A DNA stretch of 64,000 nt from Paenibacillus sp. NAIST15-1 (GTDB lineage Bacteria > Bacillota > Bacilli > Paenibacillales > Paenibacillaceae). This document shows positions 26,098 to 33,904 of the stretch, piece by piece. Every line of letters begins with the position of its first letter. Within the stretch, counting starts at the first letter, position 1. Under the pieces are notes generated by a model that was given only the letters and a program-made list of their open reading frames with translations, searched no databases and was not told the DNA's origin. The position numbers and the translations under genes were made by a program. The stretch spans positions 62,001 through 126,000 of the forward strand of contig NZ_BBYF01000003.1 in assembly GCF_001894745.1 (NCBI RefSeq), written 5' to 3'.

Positions 26098-26349
26098 ATG
26101 CATTCTAATAACCGTAAAACCGCTAAAACACGCAAAGCTAGTGCGATTATTTCGCAGCGCAGACCACCGTTTTGTTTAGACTGTTCACAGTATGCCCAGA
26201 CCGCAATTAATGGCGCGATAAAGGATCTACGAGCAGCAAAGCGATTTCTTTCTCGTGGGAGATTGGAACGGGCTGAAACTGCTCTAGCTAATAGCCTCCC
26301 AGACATTGCCAAGGCAATTCGTAATATTAATCGTATAGAACGCCATTAA
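26098..26349 (+). CDS. Small CxxC protein, paralogue of the gene at 26610
   Basis: An 83-residue basic protein with a CxxC (FCLDCSQ, residues 25-31) and a helical core INGAIKDLRAAKRFLSRG, followed by RLERAETALANSLPDIAK and AIRNINRIE. The core is about 60% identical to the protein encoded convergently at 26610-26819. AAGGAGG lies about 7 nt before ATG 26098. I do not recognise the family. It could be a small regulatory or nucleic-acid-binding protein; the ERAE helix with regular hydrophobic spacing may form a coiled coil. Confidence 0.6.
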   Translation: MHSNNRKTAKTRKASAIISQRRPPFCLDCSQYAQTAINGAIKDLRAAKRFLSRGRLERAETALANSLPDIAKAIRNINRIERH

Positions 26350-26503
26350 AAAGGAAGGTATTGATAATCTCACCCTTATTAAAAATAATCCTCCCAGTAG
26401 AGCCCCTCTCCCTTGGGGCGTATTTCCATGTCCTAAGCAGTAAAGGTCAAATATTTCGCTTCACTTATGGTACGATTCCCACGCTGTCGGTAACGGCATG
26501 TTT

Positions 26504-26537
26504 AATGGCCATCCTTTGCCGGATGGCCATTTCTTTT
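26504..26537 (+). terminator. Terminator between two convergent paralogues
   Basis: A perfect 11-bp stem, AATGGCCATCC (26504-26514) with GGATGGCCATT (26521-26531), followed by TTCTTTTT. It serves the plus-strand gene at 26098. A smaller GCCCC/GGGGC hairpin lies near 26402-26419. Confidence 0.75.
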
Positions 26538-26609
26538 TAGAACATACACCTTATTGAGCTAGAAAGCCAGCTGCCGATACAATCAGTAACTGGCCATCCA
26601 TCCATAATC

Positions 26610-26819
26610 CTATTTTAATTTTTCACGTTTTCGCTTCTCAAAGCGGTTAATTGCTCGAATTGCTCGGGCGATGTCTTGAAGGCTGTTAGCCAACGCATCT
26701 TCAGCACGCTCAAATTTCCTATGCGCAACAAATCGCTTCGCTGCTTTCAAATCCCGAATTGCTCCATTGATCGCTAACGTGCAGCTATTGCAAGCTGGAG
26801 CAGGGGCCGTCGCTCTCAT
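26610..26819 (-). CDS. Small CxxC protein, paralogue of the gene at 26098
   Basis: A 69-residue protein: CNSC near residue 10, then LAINGAIRDLKAAKRFVAHR, KFERAEDALANSLQDIAR and AIRAINRFEKRKREKLK. It aligns end to end with the convergent 83-residue protein from the CxxC onward. It starts at ATG 26819 with AGGAGGAAC upstream. Function unknown. Together with the Cys-rich small gene upstream (26857-27012) it forms a two-gene unit. Confidence 0.6.
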   Translation of the reverse strand: MRATAPAPACNSCTLAINGAIRDLKAAKRFVAHRKFERAEDALANSLQDIARAIRAINRFEKRKREKLK

Positions 26820-26856
26820 TTAGAGTTCCTCCTTTTGATTCGAACTTCCTTTCCGA

Positions 26857-27012
26857 TCACCGTACTCTCGATGCACGCTCAGCTTGATTGATGCCACAGT
26901 GCAGCTGGCAGATGCCACATAACGCCTGACAAGCCATTCCAATCTTTATGCATGTTTCGAGGTAATCCGGGGACGGTGAGCCAACAAGACGCCCTTGATA
27001 CAGGATACCCAC
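26857..27012 (-). CDS. Candidate Cys-rich small protein
   Basis: A 51-codon frame from GTG 27012, with GAGGA 7 nt upstream, encodes GILYQGRLVGSPSPDYLETC, followed by IKIGMACQALCGICQLHCGINQAERASRVR. Five cysteines and one His are clustered in the second half. It ends 37 nt before the 26819 start and reads in the same direction, so co-expression is plausible. Coding-like sequence continues upstream of the GTG for about 25 codons, so it may alternatively be the end of a decayed longer gene. Confidence 0.35.
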   Translation of the reverse strand: MGILYQGRLVGSPSPDYLETCIKIGMACQALCGICQLHCGINQAERASRVR

Positions 27013-27211
27013 AATATATTCCTCTGCAGCTGGCCAGGTATAGTTAATTACCCAAATGGCTCCTATTTTTCCGAGAGCTGAGGTCGAAGAAGCTCAACAA
27101 CTGAAATAGCACGGCTGGGAAAGGAATCCGTCCTTATGAGAAGATGAAATTGGAAGTCGCTTAAGAACTCGGGAATCAGCTCCCTCAGGACGGTTATATA
27201 GGCTCATCGAT
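27013..27211. other. Intergenic/decayed stretch
   Basis: The part next to 27012 continues the reading frame of the Cys-rich small gene for about 25 codons without a start codon, up to a stop near 27090. Beyond it nothing is recognised. Confidence 0.3.
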
Positions 27212-27718
27212 TCACTTAATAAAAGTATTATGTACACGTTCTGATTTCATAAAATAGGGAATCCAAATTGCACATGTTATTACAGATTTCACTATATCCC
27301 TTAATGAGCTTCCATCTTCCAGTTCACTCGCTAAGGGAATTTGAATTACTAATAGATAATCAATTACCCCAATGATTAAACTAACACTATAGAAAATTAT
27401 CATTAGCCGAGGTAATGTTGACTTCTTTCTATAAAAATTAATGAGTATAAATATACAGAAGAATAAAAATAGCACATTATATATCGCCTCGAAAATAAGT
27501 ACAGGTCCCCATAAAGGATGGTAATATTGTGATGTTGATGACGTTAGTACTTCCCATGTATCGGATCTGAATGCAGGTAATGAATGCTGGAATAGTTGCA
27601 CCGTTAATAGAAGCATGGTTAAGTAAAGACCGATTTGTACGAGAATCAACCACCCCCCTAGCCCAGATACACCTAATGGCAGATGGTCATATTTCTGTTC
27701 TTGAACATTTGTCTCCAT
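27212..27718 (-). CDS. DUF2569-family membrane protein
   Basis: A 168-residue protein with four membrane helices. The N-terminal GVSGLGGWLILVQIGLYL motif is typical of DUF2569, as is the C-terminal ITCAIWIPYFMKSERVHNTF. It sits in the cytoplasmic membrane; function unknown. Start ATG 27718 with AGAGGGAG 8 nt before it. It follows the phosphotransferase gene (27748) by about 30 nt and is probably co-transcribed with it. Confidence 0.78.
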   Translation of the reverse strand: METNVQEQKYDHLPLGVSGLGGWLILVQIGLYLTMLLLTVQLFQHSLPAFRSDTWEVLTSSTSQYYHPLWGPVLIFEAIYNVLFLFFCIFILINFYRKKSTLPRLMIIFYSVSLIIGVIDYLLVIQIPLASELEDGSSLRDIVKSVITCAIWIPYFMKSERVHNTFIK

Positions 27719-27747
27719 TGAGAAAACTCCCTCTTATCTCAGTTGTT

Positions 27748-28620
27748 TTATCTAAATTCTTTAATTCCATTTTCAAAAGCTTCTTGGTCATTATGATCTA
27801 TCCCATGTAGAGCTTCCTCCAAAGCAAAGGTACTTCTATAAAAATGAACTCGTTCTGAAATTTGTTTTCCATATGGGTATAAATTCGTGCATACTTCAAA
27901 AAACTCTTCTCCATAACTGGAGAGAATTCCCGCAAAATCATATGCTGGATCCCCAAGTCCGGAACCTCCGAAGTCAATAACTCCTGAAATCCTGTTTTCT
28001 TTTGGATCCCATAAGATATTACTTGCTCCAAAGTCTCCATGGATAAAGGTTTGCTCCAAATTCTGATTATATGTATTATTCAAAAATCCATTAAAGTTCT
28101 CTGCTACTTTTTCTTGTGCATCTACTCGCATAAAAGGAAAGAGTTTCTCTTTAATTCTTACATATAGATTTTCTATAGTTCTATGCACACTTTCATGTTG
28201 TTTTTGAGGTACAAAAGCTTTCGGTATATCCATAGAGTGAAGTTCAATTAGAAAAGTAACAAGCTGTGAGGCAATTGCATTCGTAAGGTTTTGACTTTTG
28301 ATATTACTCAGTTCTTCCTTCCAAAAAGGAGAACCCTCAATAAGCTTATAGCCCATGAAAGCCTTACCTACCTCCATCTCATCAAAAGATTTATAGGCTG
28401 GATAGGGAATCGGCATCGCTACAGTTTTACTGATAGATTCCAATAACTCCGTTTCTTGCTTTAATTTTTCTAATCCTTGCTTGTACTTAGGAAACCTAAA
28501 GACGAGAGATTGATTAAGAATAAATACGTCATTATTCTGTCCGATCTCATTTTGTTTAACATCTTGAATATGTAAATTTGGGTAAACTTCTTGAATACGT
28601 CGAATGAGTGTAGAGATCAT
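27748..28620 (-). CDS. Aminoglycoside phosphotransferase-like kinase (APH family)
   Basis: A 290-residue kinase of the APH/choline kinase fold. The catalytic loop is HGDFGASNILWD (Brenner-type HGDxxxxN) and the metal-binding motif is VIDFGGSGLGDPAYDFAG. The N-terminal lobe has VFRFPKYKQGLEKLKQETELLESI. It phosphorylates a small-molecule hydroxyl; resistance to an aminoglycoside or macrolide is possible, but the family also covers metabolic kinases. Start ATG 28620 with GAAGGAG 7 nt upstream. The 27748 end and the DUF2569 start are close enough for one transcript. Confidence 0.82.
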   Translation of the reverse strand: MISTLIRRIQEVYPNLHIQDVKQNEIGQNNDVFILNQSLVFRFPKYKQGLEKLKQETELLESISKTVAMPIPYPAYKSFDEMEVGKAFMGYKLIEGSPFWKEELSNIKSQNLTNAIASQLVTFLIELHSMDIPKAFVPQKQHESVHRTIENLYVRIKEKLFPFMRVDAQEKVAENFNGFLNNTYNQNLEQTFIHGDFGASNILWDPKENRISGVIDFGGSGLGDPAYDFAGILSSYGEEFFEVCTNLYPYGKQISERVHFYRSTFALEEALHGIDHNDQEAFENGIKEFR

Positions 28621-28692
28621 ATTTAAACTCCTTCAATTATAAATGATTTGCATTCTTGAATTCTGGCTGCTTTCCTATAACGACTCTTGTTT

Positions 28693-28815
28693 TCATGACG
28701 TCGAGAGCGTGATGCGTTTAGGTTCTCAGATGTGTCCCGGCAATTACTACCTCGTTCCTAACTTCCGGTATCAGGAGCCGTCAGGATTATAGCGTGAAAG
28801 TGGTGTTATATGATG
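28693..28815 (-). repeat. attC-like palindrome copy E (long form)
   Basis: The right core GCGTGAAAGTGGTGTTATAT starts at 28792. The left part carries GCGTGATGCG and CAGATGTGTCC, shared with copy F at 29411-29442. It is 3' of the gene whose stop is at 28843 and separates it from the kinase gene. Confidence 0.5.
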
Positions 28816-28842
28816 TTGGAGTCATCGTGTAGTTACCCACAA

Positions 28843-29307
28843 TCATATTCTTGACAACTCTTTTAATGCATCTTGAGCAACCCTCCGCACATTTGGATCC
28901 CCATGATTCTCATAACTAAAGAGTAAGGGAAGATATTTCTTGTTGTACGTAATACCTATAGCATAGAGTGCATCAGCCAAATAATGAGGATCAAGCTTAT
29001 CAATACGTTCCGCAAGATAATCTAACTGTCCCTTTGAGTAATCAGTAATTAATTGAAAAACATCCTCTATTATATCTTTGTCTTGTTCTTGGTACAGTTG
29101 TTCCTGTAAAAGCAGGATTATCTCATCAAAAAAAGACAGATTGTAACCAAAGTATGGATCAAGATATCTATCCAAACAAAGTAAAAGACTTCGTTTCTCA
29201 TCATTAACAGATTCAAATAAGTACTTTTTAATCGCTTCTGAACCACTTTCAACAATATTATTGTGCCTCTGAGAGTATGAAACAAAGCTCGATTCTTTTT
29301 CTTCCAC
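28843..29307 (-). CDS. HEAT-repeat-like helical protein
   Basis: A 154-residue all-helical protein. The C-terminal HYLADALYAIGITYNKKYLPLL, followed by SYENHGDPNVRRVAQDALKEL, is a HEAT/PBS-lyase-like repeat. GTG 29307 with AGAGAGG 8 nt upstream is the preferred start; an ATG at 29355 right behind the repeat edge has no ribosome site. Such proteins are protein-interaction scaffolds; the partner is unknown. It is a single-gene unit between palindromes F and E. Confidence 0.65.
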   Translation of the reverse strand: MEEKESSFVSYSQRHNNIVESGSEAIKKYLFESVNDEKRSLLLCLDRYLDPYFGYNLSFFDEIILLLQEQLYQEQDKDIIEDVFQLITDYSKGQLDYLAERIDKLDPHYLADALYAIGITYNKKYLPLLFSYENHGDPNVRRVAQDALKELSRI

Positions 29308-29374
29308 TGAGTCAACCTCTCTTCTATTCAGTTTTTCCTGCTGCTCCAATTTCATATAACGTGAATGTGTTCAC

Positions 29375-29441
29375 GACATCCCGCCGACTTAAGGCCTTCA
29401 AAGTGGTCAGGCGCGATGCGCTAAGTCGGTGCAGATGTGTC
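29375..29441 (-). repeat. attC-like imperfect palindrome copy F
   Basis: GACATCCCGCCGACTTA (29375-29391) is inversely repeated as TAAGTCGGTGCAGATGTGTC (29422-29441) with a few mismatches and bulges. Extra-helical bases in an otherwise long stem are typical of attC sites. It begins 9 nt after the DUF3885 stop codon and ends near a CGTGAA/TTCACG repeat at 29361. Confidence 0.5.
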
Positions 29442-29450
29442 CGACTACCA

Positions 29451-30098
29451 TCACTCCCCCAAAAACACTCTGTTAATTCTTTCCCGATCATAATCTAAGA
29501 TCCAATCATTATATCTTGTATAGATCCTCATTAAATCTTCTCTAGCTGATGCGATGACATCACAGCCTCTATCATCATATATATGAAATATTGTTTTCTT
29601 GTTTAAGTTTATAAAATACACTCTGTGATAGATCATAGGCTTAATTCCAACATCATGATTACAAATAGCTCTGATTAGCTGACTATATCTTAAATCCTTT
29701 ACTCTACATTTAGCCCAGTAACTATACATGTTGTTCCTTGGGTCTGGGGTCTCGTCTGGATCATAATCAATTTCAGGAAGTATTTCAAGTTTTAGGGCTC
29801 TAATCGATTCTTTCTTCTTGATATATCTTCTATATAAATTTAACTTCCTCACTTTGTGTTTAGGTTTATCTGCAAAATAAGCGTGCGTAATTAATAAGAC
29901 TTCATCTTCCTTATCATGAAGAGCTTTGAACAATTCAAGCGACCGATAATAGACTCGTTCCATATAATGCTCTTTATTTAATCTAAAGATCGGGGGATCT
30001 CCTAGTTCAAATCTTATTGAAACATTCCAACCATAAAAAAGAGGCGGACTTAAAGATAAATTATGAAAATGTTCTTCTAAGTACATCTTAAGGTTCAT
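29451..30098 (-). CDS. DUF3885 domain protein
   Basis: A 215-residue soluble protein. The C-terminal IFHIYDDRGCDVIASAREDL, then MRIYTRYNDWILDYDRERI, is the conserved DUF3885 signature; the N-terminal half has the GWNVSIRFELGDP and YMERVYYRSLELF segments that usually precede it. Function unknown; the family is frequent in Bacillales near toxin-immunity and accessory genes. A single-gene unit between palindromes G and F. Confidence 0.78.
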   Translation of the reverse strand: MNLKMYLEEHFHNLSLSPPLFYGWNVSIRFELGDPPIFRLNKEHYMERVYYRSLELFKALHDKEDEVLLITHAYFADKPKHKVRKLNLYRRYIKKKESIRALKLEILPEIDYDPDETPDPRNNMYSYWAKCRVKDLRYSQLIRAICNHDVGIKPMIYHRVYFINLNKKTIFHIYDDRGCDVIASAREDLMRIYTRYNDWILDYDRERINRVFLGE

Positions 30099-30150
30099 AA
30101 TTTTTTCTCCGGTCTAATATTTTTGAACTTCAGCCATTTCAATTAACGTT

Positions 30151-30263
30151 TTGTATTCACGAAGCCTGAGCCTTAAGAGAGCGCACGCGACCGGGGTCGA
30201 TGGACTTAGCCTCGCAGAGTTGTCTTGCAGGCAAAGGCTCCGTAGCGTATATACGGTTTTATC
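30151..30263 (-). repeat. attC-like palindrome copy G (long form)
   Basis: The right core GCGTATATACGGTTTTATC (30245-30263) contains the TGA stop codon of the HAD gene. The interior GCACGCG and ACTTAGCCTCGCAGAGTTGTC match copy D. Stop codons inside the first core of the recombination site are common in integron cassettes. Confidence 0.5.
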
Positions 30264-30771
30264 AAATGTACGGCTCTTCTTTGGATTTTATATCACATGT
30301 ATTTAATATCTTAATTGCTTTTTCCTTTACTTCTTCATTTATTCCAATATATCCTTGACACTTGACAAATTCATTCATTGTATAAATACCCATATCCCAC
30401 TCATCATCTAAAATCACAAATGATTCTATCTCTTTATTCTGGTTTTCTGTCAGCCAATTCTGAATTTCTTTCCAACGGTTTGAAGTCCTTAAATCTTGGT
30501 CTAAAATTGGAGTTATTCCAATAATCCTCTCTTCTAAACCATATTGATTTAGGTTCCTTATTAAACTATTCCAAAGCAAATTACTCGTACCATAATGAAC
30601 TCTCCAAGTAGAACTTATAACAAAATATGCATTAGTTTCAGTAACTATTTCTTTTAAGTGCTTCATTGCTTTCTGGTCAAAAACAAACTCTTCACTATTA
30701 TGATTCCGTTGTATCATAATTGCTCTATCGGTATTAATGACTCCATCGATATCAAGAAAAATGATTTTCAT
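30262..30771 (-). CDS. HAD-fold protein, HAD_SAK-like
   Basis: A 169-residue HAD-fold protein with motif I FLDIDGVINTDRA (Asp nucleophile in DxDG) and motif II VISSTWRVHYG, and a late acidic motif FVILDDEWDMG. It matches the small HAD phosphatases named from Swiss-army-knife RNA repair proteins (HAD_SAK). They are thought to remove phosphates from RNA ends or small molecules. Start ATG 30771. Single-gene unit with palindrome G at its 3' end and H at its 5' side. Confidence 0.7.
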   Translation of the reverse strand: MKIIFLDIDGVINTDRAIMIQRNHNSEEFVFDQKAMKHLKEIVTETNAYFVISSTWRVHYGTSNLLWNSLIRNLNQYGLEERIIGITPILDQDLRTSNRWKEIQNWLTENQNKEIESFVILDDEWDMGIYTMNEFVKCQGYIGINEEVKEKAIKILNTCDIKSKEEPYI

Positions 30772-30833
30772 ATTTGATATCTCCTATAAGATTATTTACT
30801 ATGTATTATCCGTATTTCTGACTACTACTTGTG

Positions 30834-30872
30834 AACCAAGGGCAATGCCAATAGCGTACATACTGTGTTATC
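30834..30872 (-). repeat. attC-like palindrome copy H (short form)
   Basis: AACCAAGGGCAATGCC (from 30834) and GCGTACATACTGTGTTATC (30854-30872) are the conserved cores with a very short interior. No gene ends directly to its right. Confidence 0.5.
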
Positions 30873-30875
30873 GGT

Positions 30876-31394
30876 AGGACTTGCCCTCAATGAATTGCTT
30901 TCAATGTTTTCAATGTATATTCTGTTCTGATTCAGCCAATCAGTCATTGGGAATATGCCGATATGCCTAGTTAACTTTTCCTCGACAAGTCACGCGTATA
31001 AAAAAGGGCCGGTGGATGGCCGAACTCATTAACCATATTAATAAAAAAATCAGTAAAACCGATAAGATGAAAAGGAATAGAGTTCTGTAAAATGGTTTTG
31101 TGTGAACTCAAAAGCCAATTACTAGAAAGGGACAATGATCAATTTTGATACACCTATTCGCTCTAGATGATAGTTGACATTTAAGAGGGGGGCGAAAGCC
31201 CCCTTTTTACGGAAACATTTCACATGTTAAGTTCGTATACTTATAAACGAAGTAAGTACAGAACATCGATTAAGGGCAAAAATAGCTCTGTAAACTAGAT
31301 ATATCGTAAAAAACCACGTTGGATATCGTATAATATTGCTTTGAGCAAACATATGGTATAGATAATTCCAATTAACCGCTTCCTGGTTGAGCTT
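30876..31394. other. Intergenic region downstream of the NRPS operon
   Basis: No coding frame is seen. The region holds a GGCC/GGCC hairpin followed on the minus strand by six T (31000-31022), a likely terminator of the NRPS operon, and a strong GGGGGC-GAAA-GCCCCC hairpin with a T-run on the plus strand (31188-31208). The latter equals the inner hairpin of palindrome copy A. Confidence 0.5.
31000..31022 (-). terminator. Candidate terminator of the NRPS operon
   Basis: On the minus strand CGGCC-ATCCACC-GGCC is followed by CTTTTTT. The stem is short, but it is the only minus-strand terminator seen in the 370 nt after the last NRPS stop codon. Confidence 0.45.
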
Positions 31395-33881
31395 CTATCC
31401 TTCTTGACCACTTTTATGCTGAAACTGCAAAAAGCTTGCTATTGTCGGATACTTATACAAATCCATAGTATTGATAGAATAGCCGGCATGCTGCAACTCT
31501 TCAGCTAGTATAATTAATTTTAACGAATGACCGCCCAATTCAAAAAAGTTATGATGCACGCTAATCTGCTGTATGCCCAGTATTTCGGTCCAGATCGCTG
31601 CAACTTTTTGTTCCTCTGGGGTTTGTGGAAGGATTATAGTTTGCTGCCCGCGTAATTGTTGCCTATCGGGAACCGGTAGCTGGTCAGTGTCTACTTTTCC
31701 GTTAGGTTTTAACGGAATCCTCTCAATAATAATACAATCAGCTGGAATCATATAGTCCGGAAGCGATTTCCGTAAATGCAGTATCAGTTGGCTCTCCAGT
31801 TCATCAATACAGATTTCAGGCACAATATAAGCACACAGCGACAACTCGTCAGAAGTATTTTTAATAGGAACGACCACTGCTTCAAGTACTTGATCATGTT
31901 TTAATAATATATTCTCAATTTCACCCAATTCGATCCGGTAGCCCCGCAGTTTTAACTGCCGATCCTTGCGTCCCATAAATTCGATAGTTCCATCTTCACG
32001 CCAATAGGCTAAATCTCCTGTTCTGTACATGATTTGATCTGTTCGGCCAGGTATCCGCACAAAGCGATCCGCCGTCAGTTCCGGCCGATTCAGATAACCT
32101 CTGCCTACGCCGACACCACTAATACATAATTCCCCGGGTACACCAATAGGTTGAATCTGATCATCCTCACCTAAAATCGACACATTGGTTCCCGAGATCG
32201 GCTTTCCGATGGAAATACTGGTGCTTTCAGCCGAGCGAATATCATAATATGTTGTTATTACCGTGCATTCCGTAGGTCCGTAGCCGTTGACCAACCGTAA
32301 ATCCGGGTATGATTCTAATATACGATTGGTTAAAACGGACGATAACACTTCTCCCCCCGTCAACAGTTGGTCAATACCGGAAAAAATATCAGAGTGATGA
32401 CTCGCGAGATGGTGAAAAAGCGCTGTTGTAATCATCATTGAATTAACCTGTTGTTCTCGAATCGTTTCTTTCAACCGTTTTGGCTCCAGCAGGGTAGCTT
32501 TATCAACAATAACCAGTGTGCCGCCGTTTAACAGGGTGCCCCATATTTCTAATGTCGACATATCAAATACTATTGATGTTGCCTGCAACATTACCGTCTG
32601 GCAATCCATGGATAGATAATGAGGATCTTGTACCAGATTAAGAACGTTTTGCTGTTCGATCAATACACCTTTTGGTTGGCCTGTAGTGCCAGATGTATAC
32701 AGCAAATATGCCAGATCTTCCGCTTTTGTCGGCACATCGAGATTGACCATCGGAAGTTCCCGGCTCAGGCTTTCTGCTACGAGAAGCGTTGAAACCATGT
32801 GTCCTTGCGGAATTTCATCCACATGCTGTACAAGCATCAACCGAGCCTGGCTATCTTCCAGAATAAACTGAATACGTTCATCCGGATATTCCATATCGAT
32901 CGGCAGATAGGCGCTTCCTGCTTTCAATATTGCTAGGATAGATATGATATATTCGATGCCCTGGCCCATGCGCACTGCCACTAATTCATTATGCTGAATA
33001 TTCCACTCTGTTCGCAGCATATTTGCAAGCCGGTTTGCTTGTTTATTCAGCTCATTATAAGTCAACTTCCTGCCGTTATGGACCAATGCAATTCGATCAG
33101 GCTGCAAGAACACCTGCTGCTCAAACTGTCTGGCAAGCGTTGTTGCCGGTCTGCTGTCGGGGATAACCGGATTGAAATCGTGCATAATCTTTTCCAGTTC
33201 AGTTAGCGAACAAATGGACAATTCACAAATCGCCCTATCCATGTTAAAAATGGTTGTTTGCAACAGTTCATTATAATGCACGGACAAGTTGCGAATCGTA
33301 GATTCTTTATACCGTTTGGGTGAATAATCAAACTTAATGTGCAGCCGATCATTCTGACGATTGAACAGTATGCGAATATAGGCCGGATCTGAAACATCCT
33401 CTATCTCGCTGTGAAGCCCTTCCATTGCAGCCACCACATGGAGCCGCTTCATCCGATTCGGTGCCAACTGCTGGTGGGAATAGACTACAGCCAGTTGTTC
33501 CCTGAGCTTCAGCACATATTCTTTAAAGCTGCAGGCCGGGTCGATAGCAAGATGGATCGGCAGAAGTCTGCCAGATTGCGCGGAGTTCCCTTGCATCGGC
33601 GAGCCGACCAGTCGATCCCTTTCGCCAGTGTATTTATACAGACAAACGTTCAGCGTTGCCAGCAAAAAGCAATACCATAAAAAATCCGACTCTTTGCAAT
33701 ATTGACCCAATTGCTTAAATATAGCGTCCTCTGCGGTATAATCTACAGTTTCCATGGTCATATGCTCTGCCAAATCCATATTCGTATAGTCAGGTATTAC
33801 CGTAGCAACTGGAAGTTCATCTGAATAATAGCTATGCCAAAATTGATGCTGACTTGTTCTTTCCTTTTCGGATATAAACAT
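31395..33881 (-). CDS. NRPS, (half C)-A-PCP, last in the cluster
   Basis: An 828-residue NRPS subunit. Residues 10-215 are only the C-terminal lobe of a condensation domain; the N-lobe with the HHxxxDG active site is absent. A domain at about 245-740 with YTSGTTGQPKG, GYGPTEC, YRTGDL and PNGKVD; code residues D440 M441 L444 M483 L507 G509 G533 V541 I542 K729 (DMLMLGGVIK), which I cannot assign. PCP at about 755-820 with LGGHS, Ser786. No thioesterase, reductase or condensation domain follows. It starts 23 nt after the upstream NRPS stop with GAGAGGGG as ribosome site. It probably receives its chain through the complete C domain ending the upstream protein. Confidence 0.9.
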   Translation of the reverse strand: MFISEKERTSQHQFWHSYYSDELPVATVIPDYTNMDLAEHMTMETVDYTAEDAIFKQLGQYCKESDFLWYCFLLATLNVCLYKYTGERDRLVGSPMQGNSAQSGRLLPIHLAIDPACSFKEYVLKLREQLAVVYSHQQLAPNRMKRLHVVAAMEGLHSEIEDVSDPAYIRILFNRQNDRLHIKFDYSPKRYKESTIRNLSVHYNELLQTTIFNMDRAICELSICSLTELEKIMHDFNPVIPDSRPATTLARQFEQQVFLQPDRIALVHNGRKLTYNELNKQANRLANMLRTEWNIQHNELVAVRMGQGIEYIISILAILKAGSAYLPIDMEYPDERIQFILEDSQARLMLVQHVDEIPQGHMVSTLLVAESLSRELPMVNLDVPTKAEDLAYLLYTSGTTGQPKGVLIEQQNVLNLVQDPHYLSMDCQTVMLQATSIVFDMSTLEIWGTLLNGGTLVIVDKATLLEPKRLKETIREQQVNSMMITTALFHHLASHHSDIFSGIDQLLTGGEVLSSVLTNRILESYPDLRLVNGYGPTECTVITTYYDIRSAESTSISIGKPISGTNVSILGEDDQIQPIGVPGELCISGVGVGRGYLNRPELTADRFVRIPGRTDQIMYRTGDLAYWREDGTIEFMGRKDRQLKLRGYRIELGEIENILLKHDQVLEAVVVPIKNTSDELSLCAYIVPEICIDELESQLILHLRKSLPDYMIPADCIIIERIPLKPNGKVDTDQLPVPDRQQLRGQQTIILPQTPEEQKVAAIWTEILGIQQISVHHNFFELGGHSLKLIILAEELQHAGYSINTMDLYKYPTIASFLQFQHKSGQEG

Positions 33882-33904
33882 AATCTTCCCCTCTCTGAGC
33901 GGCG

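Noticed and set aside
2921-30872. CRISPR array
   Set aside because: The repeats are far apart, of unequal length, separated by whole genes, and no cas genes are present. The Cas4-like domain at 19.5 kb is part of a DinG fusion.
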